64,000 nucleotides of DNA. Source: DASWID01 sp049682815. Its GTDB lineage: Bacteria > Desulfobacterota_D > UBA1144 > Nemesobacterales > CSP1-2. This document shows, piece by piece, positions 1 to 9,112 of the stretch. Numbering within the stretch: the stretch's first letter is position 1; every line of letters starts with the position of its first letter. A model generated the notes under the pieces. The model did no database searches. It worked only from the letters and a program-made list of their open reading frames with translations, and was not told the origin of the DNA. The stretch covers positions 1-64,000 of the forward strand of contig JBAUII010000124.1 of the NCBI GenBank assembly GCA_049682815.1, given 5' to 3'. A program made the translations under genes and the position numbers.

Positions 1-1
1 A

Positions 2-1951
2 AATGGTGCATCCGGGATTGCTGTGGGTATGTCGACTAACATCCCACCGCATAACTTAGGAGAGCTAATTGACGCTATTGTAGCACAGATAAGAAAGCCT
101 GATATTTCACTTAACGATCTGATGAGACATATACCTGGACCGGACTTTCCAACTAGCGGTTTTATATGCGGCAGGGAGCCTATCAGGGAAGCTTACCGTA
201 CGGGTAGAGGAATTATCAGGGTCAGGGCACGCGCGGTGATTGAGAGGCAGAAAAAAGGCGATAGGGAATTGATTATTGTTACTGAAATCCCATATCAGGT
301 AAACAAAGCCAAGCTCGTTGAACGTATAGCCGAGTTGGTCAAAGACGAAAAAGTAAAGGGGATATCAGACATACGCGATGAATCAGATAGGGAAGGAATC
401 AGGGTAGTAATCGATGTTAAACGAGGGGAGAATGCAGAGGTAATATTGAATCAGCTTTATAAACATACTCCCATGGATACGTCTTTTGGAATCATAATGC
501 TTGCGCTAGTGAAAAACCAGCCTAAGGTACTGCCATTAAAAGACCTAATCGGACAGTTTATTGAACACAGAAAAGAGGTTGTAACTAGGCGAACTCAGTA
601 TGAATTACGCAAGGCAGAAGAAAGGCTTCATATAGTTGACGGACTTAAAATTGCGCTCGATAATCTGGATGCGATAATTAGCCTGATAAGAAAATCTCAA
701 AGCCCATCTGAGGCTAAAGAAGGCTTGATACTCACACTTAAGCTTTCCGAAATCCAGGCCCAGGCAATTCTTGAAATGAGGCTTCAAAGGCTTACCGCCC
801 TTGAGAGAGAGAAGATCGTGGAAGAAAGGAAGGATTTAATAAAGACCGTTAAAGAGTTGAAAGAGATTCTGGGGAGTGACCAGTTAATATTGAATATAAT
901 CACGGATGAACTCGTTGATATTAAAAAACGTTATGCTGATGACAGAAGAACAAATATTCTTGAAAGTGTGGAAGAGATCTCTTTGGAGGATCTTATCGCA
1001 GATGAGGATATGGTTGTCACAATTACTCACGAAGGATATATAAAGAATACGCCGCTTAGCGTGTACAGAAGCCAGAGGAGGGGGGGTAAAGGTAAGACCG
1101 GGATGAGCACGAAGGAGACCGATTTTATTGAGAATGTTTTCGTTGCTTCAAAACACAACTATGTTCTTTTTTTTACTAATCTTGGTAGATGTTACTGGCT
1201 TAAAGTTCACTCAATTCCAGAAGCGGGGCCCACTGCCAGGGGAAAAGCCCTAGTGAATTTGCTAAATCTTTCACCTAATGAGAATGTAGCTGCTGTTCTT
1301 CCGGTTAGAGAATTTAAAGAAGATCGGTTTCTTCTCATGGCTACCAAGAATGGGATAGTAAAGAAGACTAAACTCATGGCCTATTCCAACCCTCGTGCTG
1401 GGGGCATAATGGCCATAAATATACTTAAAGATGATGAGTTAATCGGTGCTAGGATGACTGATGGAACCAACGAAATTCTCCTCACTACTCGTAATGGACA
1501 AGCTATTAGATTTAGTGAGACAAAGGTAAGGGATATGGGGAGAAATGCTACGGGGGTCATAGGCGTAAGACTTGATAGGAATGACGAAGTTGTTAGCCTT
1601 GAGGTTATCGAGAATCCGGATGCTCAGATTCTGACGGTGACCCAGATGGGGTATGGTAAGAGAACCTCGGTTTCCGAGTACCGGATGACAGGGCGTGGGG
1701 GAAAGGGGGTTATCACGATCAAAACAACCGGTAAAAAGGGACTAGTTGTAGGTGCGTTTCAGGTTACCGGTGATACTCAAATTATACTTATAACTACACA
1801 TGCCGGAAAGATTATTCGTTTGAAATCCTCTGATATAAGCGTCTATGGCCGAGGCACCCAGGGGCTCAGGCTAATTGACCTCGAGCCGGAAGAAAAGGTT
1901 GCGGCTGTTGCAAAGGTCCCCCCTGAGGATAAGAATATTGAAATGGAATGA
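2..1951 (+). CDS. gyrA: DNA gyrase subunit A, C-terminal three quarters (5' end outside window)
   Basis: The catalytic/DNA-binding A subunit of the type II topoisomerase that introduces negative supercoils. The frame is already open at base 2 and reads NGASGIAVGMSTNIPPHN, the conserved motif near residue 165 of E. coli GyrA. The active-site tyrosine and winged-helix part therefore lie upstream of the window. The coiled-coil tower follows. The GyrA box QRRGGKG is encoded at 1073-1093 and begins the DNA-wrapping beta-pinwheel; it separates GyrA from ParC. Pinwheel repeats such as ATKNGIVKKT and TTRNGQAIRF run to the C-terminus. About 650 residues are visible, and the total would be near the usual 810-870. 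The GTG at 23 is internal and not a real start. Confidence 0.97.
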   Translation, partial: NGASGIAVGMSTNIPPHNLGELIDAIVAQIRKPDISLNDLMRHIPGPDFPTSGFICGREPIREAYRTGRGIIRVRARAVIERQKKGDRELIIVTEIPYQVNKAKLVERIAELVKDEKVKGISDIRDESDREGIRVVIDVKRGENAEVILNQLYKHTPMDTSFGIIMLALVKNQPKVLPLKDLIGQFIEHRKEVVTRRTQYELRKAEERLHIVDGLKIALDNLDAIISLIRKSQSPSEAKEGLILTLKLSEIQAQAILEMRLQRLTALEREKIVEERKDLIKTVKELKEILGSDQLILNIITDELVDIKKRYADDRRTNILESVEEISLEDLIADEDMVVTITHEGYIKNTPLSVYRSQRRGGKGKTGMSTKETDFIENVFVASKHNYVLFFTNLGRCYWLKVHSIPEAGPTARGKALVNLLNLSPNENVAAVLPVREFKEDRFLLMATKNGIVKKTKLMAYSNPRAGGIMAINILKDDELIGARMTDGTNEILLTTRNGQAIRFSETKVRDMGRNATGVIGVRLDRNDEVVSLEVIENPDAQILTVTQMGYGKRTSVSEYRMTGRGGKGVITIKTTGKKGLVVGAFQVTGDTQIILITTHAGKIIRLKSSDISVYGRGTQGLRLIDLEPEEKVAAVAKVPPEDKNIEME

Positions 1952-2006
1952 ATCATTTTTGAGCATTTCCGAATCCATATAATCCGTTTTAATAACTAAA
2001 TTTTCA

Positions 2007-2501
2007 ATGGTCAGAGAAATTGAGAACATTTTTGTAGACTTCCCCGGTTATGGTTGTTTTGCCTGTGATCCAAGGAATAAGCTGGGATTGAGGATGAAGT
2101 TTTATGCGGATGATAAAAAGGGGGAAGTGTTTACAAAACTGAGGCTCGAAGAACACCTGTCGGGTTTTCCAGGAATACTCCATGGAGGAATTCAGTGTGC
2201 TCTGGTTGATGAGGTAGCATTCTGGGCGATGTTTGATAAGCTGAAAAAAATAGGGGTCACGATGAGGGTGGAACTGGACTTCGTCAAAAAGGTTGACAAT
2301 CCGGGGGTACTTGAGGTTAGGGGAAAGGTAGAGGAGATAAGGGATAGAATGGTAACGGTGAACGTCAATATTTATAACGGAGAGAAGAATCTTACGACCA
2401 GAAGTAGAGTGACATATCTTATTCCGCGTAGAGAAATGCTTTATAAGATTATGGGTGAAGAAAGATTTACAGAAAAGTTTCAAAGATATATTGAGGACTA
2501 A
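2007..2501 (+). CDS. PaaI-like hotdog-fold thioesterase
   Basis: A 164-residue single-domain protein of the PaaI/4HBT hotdog family, which hydrolyses acyl-CoA thioesters in the cytoplasm. The centre reads FPGILHGGIQCALVDEVAFWA, matching the family pattern of an HGG turn followed by a helix carrying the catalytic acidic residue. The N-terminal CFACDPRNKLGLRMKF segment resembles the CFVCG...NP.GL.L opening of uncharacterised PaaI-type proteins. It starts at ATG 2007, about 55 bp after gyrA, and could be co-transcribed with it. The substrate cannot be told from sequence. It is followed within 4 bp by a broken glutathione S-transferase gene, which suggests the two were once an operon. Confidence 0.85.
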   Translation: MVREIENIFVDFPGYGCFACDPRNKLGLRMKFYADDKKGEVFTKLRLEEHLSGFPGILHGGIQCALVDEVAFWAMFDKLKKIGVTMRVELDFVKKVDNPGVLEVRGKVEEIRDRMVTVNVNIYNGEKNLTTRSRVTYLIPRREMLYKIMGEERFTEKFQRYIED

Positions 2502-2504
2502 GAA

Positions 2505-2675
2505 ATGATCGAGCTTTATGATCATCCATTATCGGGAAACTGTTACAAGGTGAGATTGTTACTAAGTCATCTTGGTGTTCCGTACGAACGGATTACGGTA
2601 GACATCTTTAAAAGTGAAAATAAGACGGAGGAAAAAGAAGCCACGGAGAACACGGAGGAATTAGAGAGAAAGTAA
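2505..2675 (+). pseudogene. Glutathione S-transferase N-terminal fragment, truncated by a repeat
   Basis: ATG 2505 opens a 56-codon frame 4 bp after the thioesterase. The first 35 residues (MIELYDHPLSGNCYKVRLLL then SHLGVPYERITVDIF) form the beta-alpha-beta start of a thioredoxin-like GST N-terminal domain, with Ser/Asn/Cys in the glutathione-site loop. After codon 36 the frame enters a Glu/Thr-rich stretch encoded by an inverted repeat and stops. A normal GST has about 200-220 residues, so the rest is missing. It is probably non-functional. Confidence 0.7.
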
Positions 2676-2710
2676 AAAATTTGGTCTTTTTCTCTGTGCT
2701 CTCTGTGGCT
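2639..2710. repeat. Imperfect inverted repeat (CCACGGAGAACACGGAG type)
   Basis: Arms at 2639-2657 and 2692-2710 are reverse complements at 16 of 19 positions. The left arm supplies the out-of-place tail of the GST fragment. It looks like a dispersed non-coding palindromic repeat inserted into the GST gene next to a tRNA gene. Confidence 0.6.
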
Positions 2711-2734
2711 AATAATGGATTCGGATGTTAGATT

Positions 2735-2811
2735 TGGAGCGGGAAACGGGATTCGAACCCGCGACCTTCTCCTTGGCAAGGAGACGCTCTAGCCAGCTGA
2801 GCTATTCCCGC
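2735..2811 (-). tRNA. tRNA-Gly (anticodon GCC)
   Basis: Read on the minus strand, GCGGGAA (2811 down to 2805) pairs with TTCCCGC to form the acceptor stem. The D-arm contains AGCTCAGCTGG. The anticodon stem-loop is TCTCC-TTGCCAA-GGAGA with anticodon GCC. The T-arm is CGGGTTCGAATCCCG. The discriminator base is T, and CCA is encoded at 2737-2735. All four arms are intact. Confidence 0.96.
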
Positions 2812-3445
2812 TTTCAGTTTTTAAACATAGCGAGGCTTGATAAGATTGTCAAGAATAAGCAACCCTTAAAAATACTCCAGGCCGTACCTGTCTTGAGTTG
2901 ATCAACGGAAGCCTCTCCCCCACGCTATTTTATGGTATAAAGCGAGTTATCTTGTGAGACTGCCATCCAGGCGCGATCAAAAAGGCATTTCTTACACCGT
3001 AGGAGCGGCATTCTTTTGACTCCGCTCAGGACAGGGCCTGCCGCGATAATATAGCATGGAGTGGGGAGCCCTGCCGCACCTATTATATCACGAGCGATTC
3101 TCCTACAAACCTTTAAGCGGGTTTGTTTTATACTTTCCATTATCAAACCTTTGCTCAACGTAGTAAACACTAGCGACTTTACACTCAATACTTGACTTAG
3201 GTGTCCAAAATGTTCTAGAATAAAGTTCAATTAAAAGTGTGGAGTAGGCTTCAAGGTGGAGGCAACGCTATTCGTGTTGAAGGATGGCTATTCGTATTTT
3301 GATCTTAGCGCAGCTTTTCTCGAGTGGTGTTTTTTTTGTTTTTACGCCTTCCAATCTTTCGAACGTTGATTTCGGTAGCTTTATATTCAACTCCGCGTGT
3401 TGGTTAGGAGTTAATTAATCTACCACTTGCTCTAGGAGGCTAAAG
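2812..3445. other. Intergenic region with no convincing gene
   Basis: 634 bp between the tRNA and the sensor kinase. An opposite-strand frame at 2925-3230 has no recognisable protein features and partly overlaps a dispersed-repeat-like motif (CTGAGCGGAGTC on the minus strand near 3020). The only clear functional element is the Shine-Dalgarno AGGAGG at 3434-3439. The kinase promoter is presumably here, but I could not pin it down. Confidence 0.5.
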
Positions 3446-6400
3446 GTGGAAGTGCCGTTGCCAGATAACGAAGCGGCGAGGCTAGAAGCCCTTTACCGGT
3501 ATAGAATCCTCGATTCCCTCCCCGAAAAGGAATTCGACGATCTCACCCTCCTGGCTGCGCATATGTGCCAGGCCCCGATTGCGCTTATAACCCTTATTGA
3601 TGTGGATCGCCAGTGGTTTAAGTCGAAAGTGGGCTTGCCGGTGGCGGAAACCTCCCGGGATATTTCGTTCTGCGTCCATGCGATCCAGCAAGCCGATGAT
3701 GTCTTTATCGTTCCTGATGCATTGGCTGACGAACGGTTCTCAACAAACCCTCTTGTGACCTCCGAGCCAAAAATCAGGTTTTATGCTGGCGCGCCATTGG
3801 TCACACCCGATGGTCATGCGCTCGGAACGCTATGCGTCATTGATTATGTGCCACGAGCGTTAAGCTCTGAACAAAAGGAGGCATTGTGTGCCTTGTCTCG
3901 GCAAGTAGTAGCGCAACTTGAGCTGCGGCGCAATTTAACCCTTTCCGAACACGTCATCACCGAGCGTAAACAGGCGCAGGAGGCACTGCAGGAAGCCGGG
4001 GAGGCGCTGGAGACAAAGGTAGTTGAGCGTACAGCCGAGTTAAAAAAAGCCAACGAGCAGATATTAGCTGAGCTCCAAGAGCGTAAACGGGTGGAAGTGG
4101 AACTCAAGGTCCGTGCAAGCCAACGAATGGCCCTTTCCCGTTTGGGTGAACGTGCGCTGGCGGGCACCGACCTTTCCACTCTAATGGATGAAGCTGTTTC
4201 GCTTGTTGCTCAAAACCTCGGGGTAGAGTATTGCAAGATTTTGGAGCTCCTGCCGGATGGCAGCGCCATGTTGCTGCGCGCAGGTGTAGGATGGAAAGAG
4301 GGTTATGTGGGCTACGCGACGGTGGACGCAGGGCTTGAGTCGCAAGCAGGCTACGCCCTTCTCTATAACGGGCCAGTGGTAGTCGAAGACCTTCACACCG
4401 AGACTCGATTCTGCGGGCCAGTGCTACTCCACGACCACGGCGTGGTTAGCGGTATCAGCGCTCCCATCTACGGCAGGAACAAGCCTTTTGGCGTCTTAGG
4501 CGCGCATACGACCCGACGAAGAATGTTTGTCGGGGACGATTTATATTTCCTCCAGGCGGTTGCTAATGTAGTCGGTGAAGCAATCGAACGCAGTCGATCT
4601 GAAGAAGCACTTAGAGAAAACTTAGCCTGGTTATCCAAAAAGAATAGATACGAAACCATCTTAAGCACAGTGACTAGGAGTGTACATCGCTCAATTAATC
4701 TCCAGGAGGTTCTTGAAAACGCTGTAGAAGCGATGAGTAAGAATATAGAAAATGCAGACAATGTTTCAATTTACCTGGTTGAGGGACAAGAAGCAGTTAT
4801 GAAGACGCATAGGGGTTATCCTGATTGGTTTATCGCGCGAATGAGAAGGATCCCCTATCCGAAAGGCTTTACATGGAGCACAATTAAGAAGGGAAAGCTC
4901 AGGTACTGCGCCGATGTGGAACAGGATACGATTATCGGTCATGCAGGCAGGGAAGTAGGAACGAAGAGCTATGCATCTATGCCTATTCGTAATAATGGTG
5001 AGACGATAGGATGCATAAATATAAATTCATTTAAGAAGAATGCCTTTGGAAAAGAAGAGCTAAAACTGCTGGTAGCTGTGGCGCACCAAGTAGAGGTCGC
5101 AATCAATAATGCCTGGCAGGCAGAAGAACTGAGAGCCTTGTATGAAGGCTTAAATAGGAGAAATAAGGACCTAGAAATTCTAAATGCTGTTATTCAAGCT
5201 GTAAATCAGTATATCGACCTGAAAGAGGTTTTCAGGGTTGCATTAGATAAAGTAATTGAACTAGATAATGTGGACTTGGCTTGTATTTACCTCGTAGATG
5301 AGGCAAGGAATGAAGCAGTGATGGAGGACCAGAGGAACTTTCCTCAGGAGTTTCTGCAAAGAGCTGGTATGATTCCGCGCCCTAAAGGTGCAACCTGGAA
5401 GGTTATAAACACAGGGAACATACTCAATGTTAAAGATGCCGAAAAAGACGTCGATGTAGGGCCCGCAGGACGTGAACTCGGATTTCGTAGTATGATGGGG
5501 ATCCCTATAATTCATGAGCAAAGAACAATAGGAGTATTATGGCTTCTGAGTTATAAGGAATATCTCTTTACCGAGTCCGAGCAGGAATTACTTACTTCTA
5601 TCGGCACTCAGATTGCGACAGCCATTGCCAAGGCAAAGCTGTATAGAGACCTGTCCAAAAAGAACCGTTATGAAACGATAGTCAGGGTCGTAACCCAAAG
5701 TGTACATAAGTCGATTGATTTACAGGAGGTAATGGAAAATGCGGTAGAAGCAATGAGCAAAAATATAGATGGCATGGAAAACATTTCGATTTACATGGTC
5801 GAAGGGAAAGAGGCTGTTCTAAAAGTCCATAGAGGCTACACTGAGCGATATATTAAGCTGGCGGGAAGAATCCCTTATCCAAGGGGTATTACATGGAGGA
5901 CAATCATAGATGGGAGGCCGAGGTATGTTTCTGATGTGGACAAAGATACTATTATTGGTCCTGCTGGAAGAGAAATGGGAACAAAGAGCTATATGTCTAT
6001 GCCAATTCGCTTTGGAGGCCAAACAATCGGGGCTGTAAATATAAATTCGTTTAGTAAAGATGCCTTTGATGATGATGAGGTAACCCTACTAGAGATTGTG
6101 GCGCAGCAAATAGAAGCCGCGATATATAATGCACGAATGGCGGAGGAATTAGGTAAGAGCGAGGACAAGTTTCGCGCTGCCCTTGAAGCAGCCCCCAGCG
6201 GAATGGTAATGGTCAACAAGGAGGGGAAGATAGTATTCGCCAACGTCTACACTTGTAATTTATTTGGCTATGACATAGAGGAGTTGGTCGGACAGCCGGT
6301 GGAGATTCTTGTGCCCGATCAATTCCGAAGTCAACATTTGGAGTACCGTAGCAGCTTCTTTGAGCAACCTGAGGCCAGACTGATGGGGAAAGGCCAAGAC

Positions 6401-7243
6401 CTCTATGGCCGGCGTAAAGATGGCAGTGAGTTCTCGATTGAGGTTGGTCTCAGCCCGTTAGATACGGCAGAAGGAAGAATGGTCTTGAGCGCAATAGTAG
6501 ACATCACTGATCGTAAGCAGAAAGAGGAGAAAATAAATTCGTATACAGAGGAACTGAAGAATCTCTCCCGCCGATTGATAGAGGTACAGGAGACAGAGCG
6601 CCGCTATATTGCTCATGAATTGCACGATGAGATCGGTCAGGCAATCACCACACTAAAGATCAATTTGCAAGCCATGGGGGGCTTCCCCTATGCTGACTCG
6701 CTTGCACCACATCTGGGTGAAAGCATCGACGTCGTTAACGACCTGCTTCAGCGGGTGCGTGATCTTTCGCTCGATTTGCGCCCCTCGATGCTTGACGATC
6801 TCGGGCTTGTGGCCACGCTGCGCTGGTATCTGGATAGACAGACTAAGGGGGCAGGATTCACCGTAAAATTTATCGCCGAGCCATTAAAGATAAAGCTGCC
6901 ATGGGTTCTCGAGACCGTGTGCTTTCGTATCGTCCAAGAGGCGATAACCAATGTGGTGAGGCATGCTAGGGCGCAAAAGGTACTGGTTGAATTGCGAAAT
7001 CGTAACTCAATACTGGAAGTGATCATTCTTGATGATGGTATTGGGTTTAATGTGCGGGCTGCACATAGACGTGCGGTAAGTGGTGCAAGTTTCGGTTTGT
7101 TGGGTATGCAGGAACGAGTGCGTCTTGCCGGAGGACAGATTGTGATCGAATCGGCTCGGAAGCGTGGTACCATGATTCGAGCGCAATTCCCCCTATCCTC
7201 GCCTTCATCCATGAAAAGGCGACGCCAAAGTAAAAACCTATGA
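3446..7243 (+). CDS. Multi-GAF/PAS sensor histidine kinase (NarX/DegS-type HisKA_3)
   Basis: A 1265-residue cytoplasmic sensor kinase with no membrane segment. In order: a GAF domain (about 20-165, with the FCVHAI and GTLCVID motifs), a coiled coil (about 170-225), a second GAF (about 230-380), then three GAF modules in an A-B-A pattern (about 400-560, 570-730, 745-900), a PAS domain (about 905-1020), a HisKA_3 dimerisation helix and a HATPase. The phosphoacceptor is His1060 in HELHDEIGQ. The N-box is VQEAITNVVRHA and the G-boxes are DDGIGF and GLLGMQER. It starts at GTG 3446, 6 nt after AGGAGG. The stop overlaps the response regulator start (ATGA), so the two are translationally coupled partners. 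The ligand is unknown. The A and B GAF modules recur in the GGDEF/EAL protein at 47.5 kb. Confidence 0.93.
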   Translation: MEVPLPDNEAARLEALYRYRILDSLPEKEFDDLTLLAAHMCQAPIALITLIDVDRQWFKSKVGLPVAETSRDISFCVHAIQQADDVFIVPDALADERFSTNPLVTSEPKIRFYAGAPLVTPDGHALGTLCVIDYVPRALSSEQKEALCALSRQVVAQLELRRNLTLSEHVITERKQAQEALQEAGEALETKVVERTAELKKANEQILAELQERKRVEVELKVRASQRMALSRLGERALAGTDLSTLMDEAVSLVAQNLGVEYCKILELLPDGSAMLLRAGVGWKEGYVGYATVDAGLESQAGYALLYNGPVVVEDLHTETRFCGPVLLHDHGVVSGISAPIYGRNKPFGVLGAHTTRRRMFVGDDLYFLQAVANVVGEAIERSRSEEALRENLAWLSKKNRYETILSTVTRSVHRSINLQEVLENAVEAMSKNIENADNVSIYLVEGQEAVMKTHRGYPDWFIARMRRIPYPKGFTWSTIKKGKLRYCADVEQDTIIGHAGREVGTKSYASMPIRNNGETIGCININSFKKNAFGKEELKLLVAVAHQVEVAINNAWQAEELRALYEGLNRRNKDLEILNAVIQAVNQYIDLKEVFRVALDKVIELDNVDLACIYLVDEARNEAVMEDQRNFPQEFLQRAGMIPRPKGATWKVINTGNILNVKDAEKDVDVGPAGRELGFRSMMGIPIIHEQRTIGVLWLLSYKEYLFTESEQELLTSIGTQIATAIAKAKLYRDLSKKNRYETIVRVVTQSVHKSIDLQEVMENAVEAMSKNIDGMENISIYMVEGKEAVLKVHRGYTERYIKLAGRIPYPRGITWRTIIDGRPRYVSDVDKDTIIGPAGREMGTKSYMSMPIRFGGQTIGAVNINSFSKDAFDDDEVTLLEIVAQQIEAAIYNARMAEELGKSEDKFRAALEAAPSGMVMVNKEGKIVFANVYTCNLFGYDIEELVGQPVEILVPDQFRSQHLEYRSSFFEQPEARLMGKGQDLYGRRKDGSEFSIEVGLSPLDTAEGRMVLSAIVDITDRKQKEEKINSYTEELKNLSRRLIEVQETERRYIAHELHDEIGQAITTLKINLQAMGGFPYADSLAPHLGESIDVVNDLLQRVRDLSLDLRPSMLDDLGLVATLRWYLDRQTKGAGFTVKFIAEPLKIKLPWVLETVCFRIVQEAITNVVRHARAQKVLVELRNRNSILEVIILDDGIGFNVRAAHRRAVSGASFGLLGMQERVRLAGGQIVIESARKRGTMIRAQFPLSSPSSMKRRRQSKNL

Positions 7244-7896
7244 CTAAGCCGATACGCATTTTACTTGCAGATGACCATACCCTGGTGCGCGCGGGTATTC
7301 GCTCTCTCCTGAGCACTGTCGCGGGCGTGGAGGTAATTGGTGAAGCAGGCGATGGTCGTGAGGCGCTCAGACTGGTTAAAACGCTTCGTCCCGATGTGGT
7401 TTTGATGGACATTGCGATGCCGGGGTTAAATGGTTTGGAGGCATCAGCGCGCATAGCAAAGGGATTTCGTTCCGTGCGTGTGATTATCCTTTCGATGCAT
7501 CAAAATGAAGAATACGTACTGCAAGTGCTGCGCGCGGGGGCGTCAGGCTATGTGCTGAAGGGTGCCGACACCGCCGAACTTGAAATCGCAATCAATGCCG
7601 TTGCCCGTGGTGAAACATATCTCAGTCCGACGGTGTCGAAGCATATTGTCGGGAATTACATTCGTCGAATTGCCGGAGACGTCGGATCTGTTGAGATATT
7701 GACGCCACGACAGCGCGAAATACTGCAATTGATCGCTGAAGGATACTCTACGAAGAGTATCGCCCGCACCCTAAAAATAAGTGTGAAGACAGTTGAGACG
7801 CACCGCATGCAGTTAATGGACAGGCTGGACATCCACGATATTCCGGGACTGGTGCGTTATGCGATTCGGGTGGGATTGGTGAGGGTCGACCAGTAA
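7240..7896 (+). CDS. NarL/FixJ-family response regulator, partner of the upstream kinase
   Basis: 218 residues: a receiver domain (about 5-120) and a LuxR-type helix-turn-helix (about 150-215). The acidic pair DD is at 11-12 and the phospho-acceptor is Asp57 in VVLMDIAMPG. The DNA-binding part is LTPRQREILQLIAEGYSTK followed by SVKTVETHRMQLMDRL. It acts as a transcription factor activated by phosphotransfer. Its ATG overlaps the kinase stop by 4 bp. A close paralogue of exactly the same length lies 400 bp downstream. Confidence 0.95.
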   Translation: MTKPIRILLADDHTLVRAGIRSLLSTVAGVEVIGEAGDGREALRLVKTLRPDVVLMDIAMPGLNGLEASARIAKGFRSVRVIILSMHQNEEYVLQVLRAGASGYVLKGADTAELEIAINAVARGETYLSPTVSKHIVGNYIRRIAGDVGSVEILTPRQREILQLIAEGYSTKSIARTLKISVKTVETHRMQLMDRLDIHDIPGLVRYAIRVGLVRVDQ

Positions 7897-7913
7897 CGCG
7901 AGAACCGAAGAGT

Positions 7914-7977
7914 CAGGCCTTTTATCCCTCCATCTCAGGCTTTTTCCCTATATTTCTCAGGTTTATACCGATTGTTT
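7914..7977. repeat. Direct repeat copy 1, downstream of the first response regulator
   Basis: A roughly 64-bp stretch beginning CAGGCCTTTTATCC and containing TTTCTCAGGTTTATACCGA recurs almost exactly at 8968-9031, after the second response regulator. Each copy begins about 17 bp past the regulator stop and lies upstream of the next gene. It is either duplicated along with the gene or a shared regulatory site. Confidence 0.8.
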
Positions 7978-8292
7978 TTTCAATTGATAGCGTGTAGAAG
8001 AACTAAGGAGTTCTGTGGATTCGAATTGCGGGAACTCGAAACCAAAGCCTGTGAATAGGTTTGCCTAACATTGAGGGGTATTTTTGAACCTATCTGAAGC
8101 ACTATTGAGGCTATTTTTGTTTAAGGAAATCTTTCATTATCGGGTTTGAATTGATTGAAGGTCCGGACACATGGAGGAGAGGATTTCTAGTGTTAAAGTA
8201 ACTCGTGAATCGCACTCATATGATATTTATGAGAGTTCGTGTAAGGATTGATGAGGCTGGCTAGCCCAATCGGGATAGCAGTAACCAATTTT

Positions 8293-8949
8293 ATGATGAA
8301 GCCGGTTCGAGTTTTAGTTGTGGATGACCATACACTGGTACGCGCCGGGATCCACTCCCTGCTGCAAAATGTGGCGGGGATAGAAGTCGTAGCGGAGGCA
8401 AGTGACGGTCGCGACGCGCTGGGTTTGGTTGGAAGGTCTCGACCGGATGTGGTGTTGATGGACATCGCAATGCCGGCGCTTAATGGTTTGGATGCGACAG
8501 CACGGTTAGTAAAAAAGTTTCCCAGTGTGAATGTGATTATCCTTTCGATGCACGTAAACGAAGAATACATACTGCAGGCGCTCCGAGCCGGCGCGACGGG
8601 CTATATGTTGAAGGGTGCCGACACAGCCGAACTCGAGATCGCTATTAAGGCTGTCGCTCGTGGAGAGACGTATCTCCACCCGATGGTGTCGAAGCATGTG
8701 GTCGCGGATTACATCAAGCGTATCAGTGGTGAGGCCACGTCATTCGAAGTATTGACACCGCGACAGCGTGAGATCCTGCAGTTGATTGCCGATGGATACT
8801 CGACAAAGAAGATTGCGCGCACGCTGAGAATCAGCGTGAAGACGGTGGAGACGCACCGGATGCAGTTAATGGAGCGGCTGGACATTTACGACGTAGCGGG
8901 CCTGGTGCGTTATGCCATTCGGGTCGGATTGGTGAGACTCGACCAATAG
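8293..8949 (+). CDS. NarL/FixJ-family response regulator, tandem paralogue
   Basis: 218 residues when started at ATG 8293, the position that matches the sibling's N-terminus (MMKPVRVLVVDDHTLVRAG). Upstream in-frame TTG 8248 and ATG 8251 would add 14-15 unconserved residues. The receiver has DD at 11-12 and phospho-acceptor Asp57; the LuxR HTH reads LTPRQREILQLIADGYSTKK. Identity to the first regulator is high over the whole length, so this is a recent-looking tandem duplication. No second kinase sits beside it. It may be an alternative output of the same kinase (inference). Confidence 0.92.
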   Translation: MMKPVRVLVVDDHTLVRAGIHSLLQNVAGIEVVAEASDGRDALGLVGRSRPDVVLMDIAMPALNGLDATARLVKKFPSVNVIILSMHVNEEYILQALRAGATGYMLKGADTAELEIAIKAVARGETYLHPMVSKHVVADYIKRISGEATSFEVLTPRQREILQLIADGYSTKKIARTLRISVKTVETHRMQLMERLDIYDVAGLVRYAIRVGLVRLDQ

Positions 8950-8967
8950 CGCAAGAACCCAAAGATT

Positions 8968-9031
8968 CAGGCCTTTTATCCCCCCAATATCAGGTTTTTC
9001 CCTCATATTTCTCAGGTTTATACCGATTGTT
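8968..9031. repeat. Direct repeat copy 2, downstream of the second response regulator
   Basis: Near-identical to 7914-7977 with a few substitutions and small indels, offset by 1054 bp. Here it lies upstream of the FecR-like gene, so it could belong to that gene's control region. Confidence 0.8.
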
Positions 9032-9112
9032 CCTTTGATCGACTAGGTGTAGGATTCAAATTAGCTCGATTGAAGTGGGGTATAAATCAATTTAATAAGG
9101 AGGTCTAGCCTT

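Noticed and set aside
2925..3230. Opposite-strand 101-codon frame between the tRNA and the kinase
   Set aside because: No recognisable domain or Shine-Dalgarno, and part of it is encoded by a dispersed repeat-like motif; treated as non-coding.
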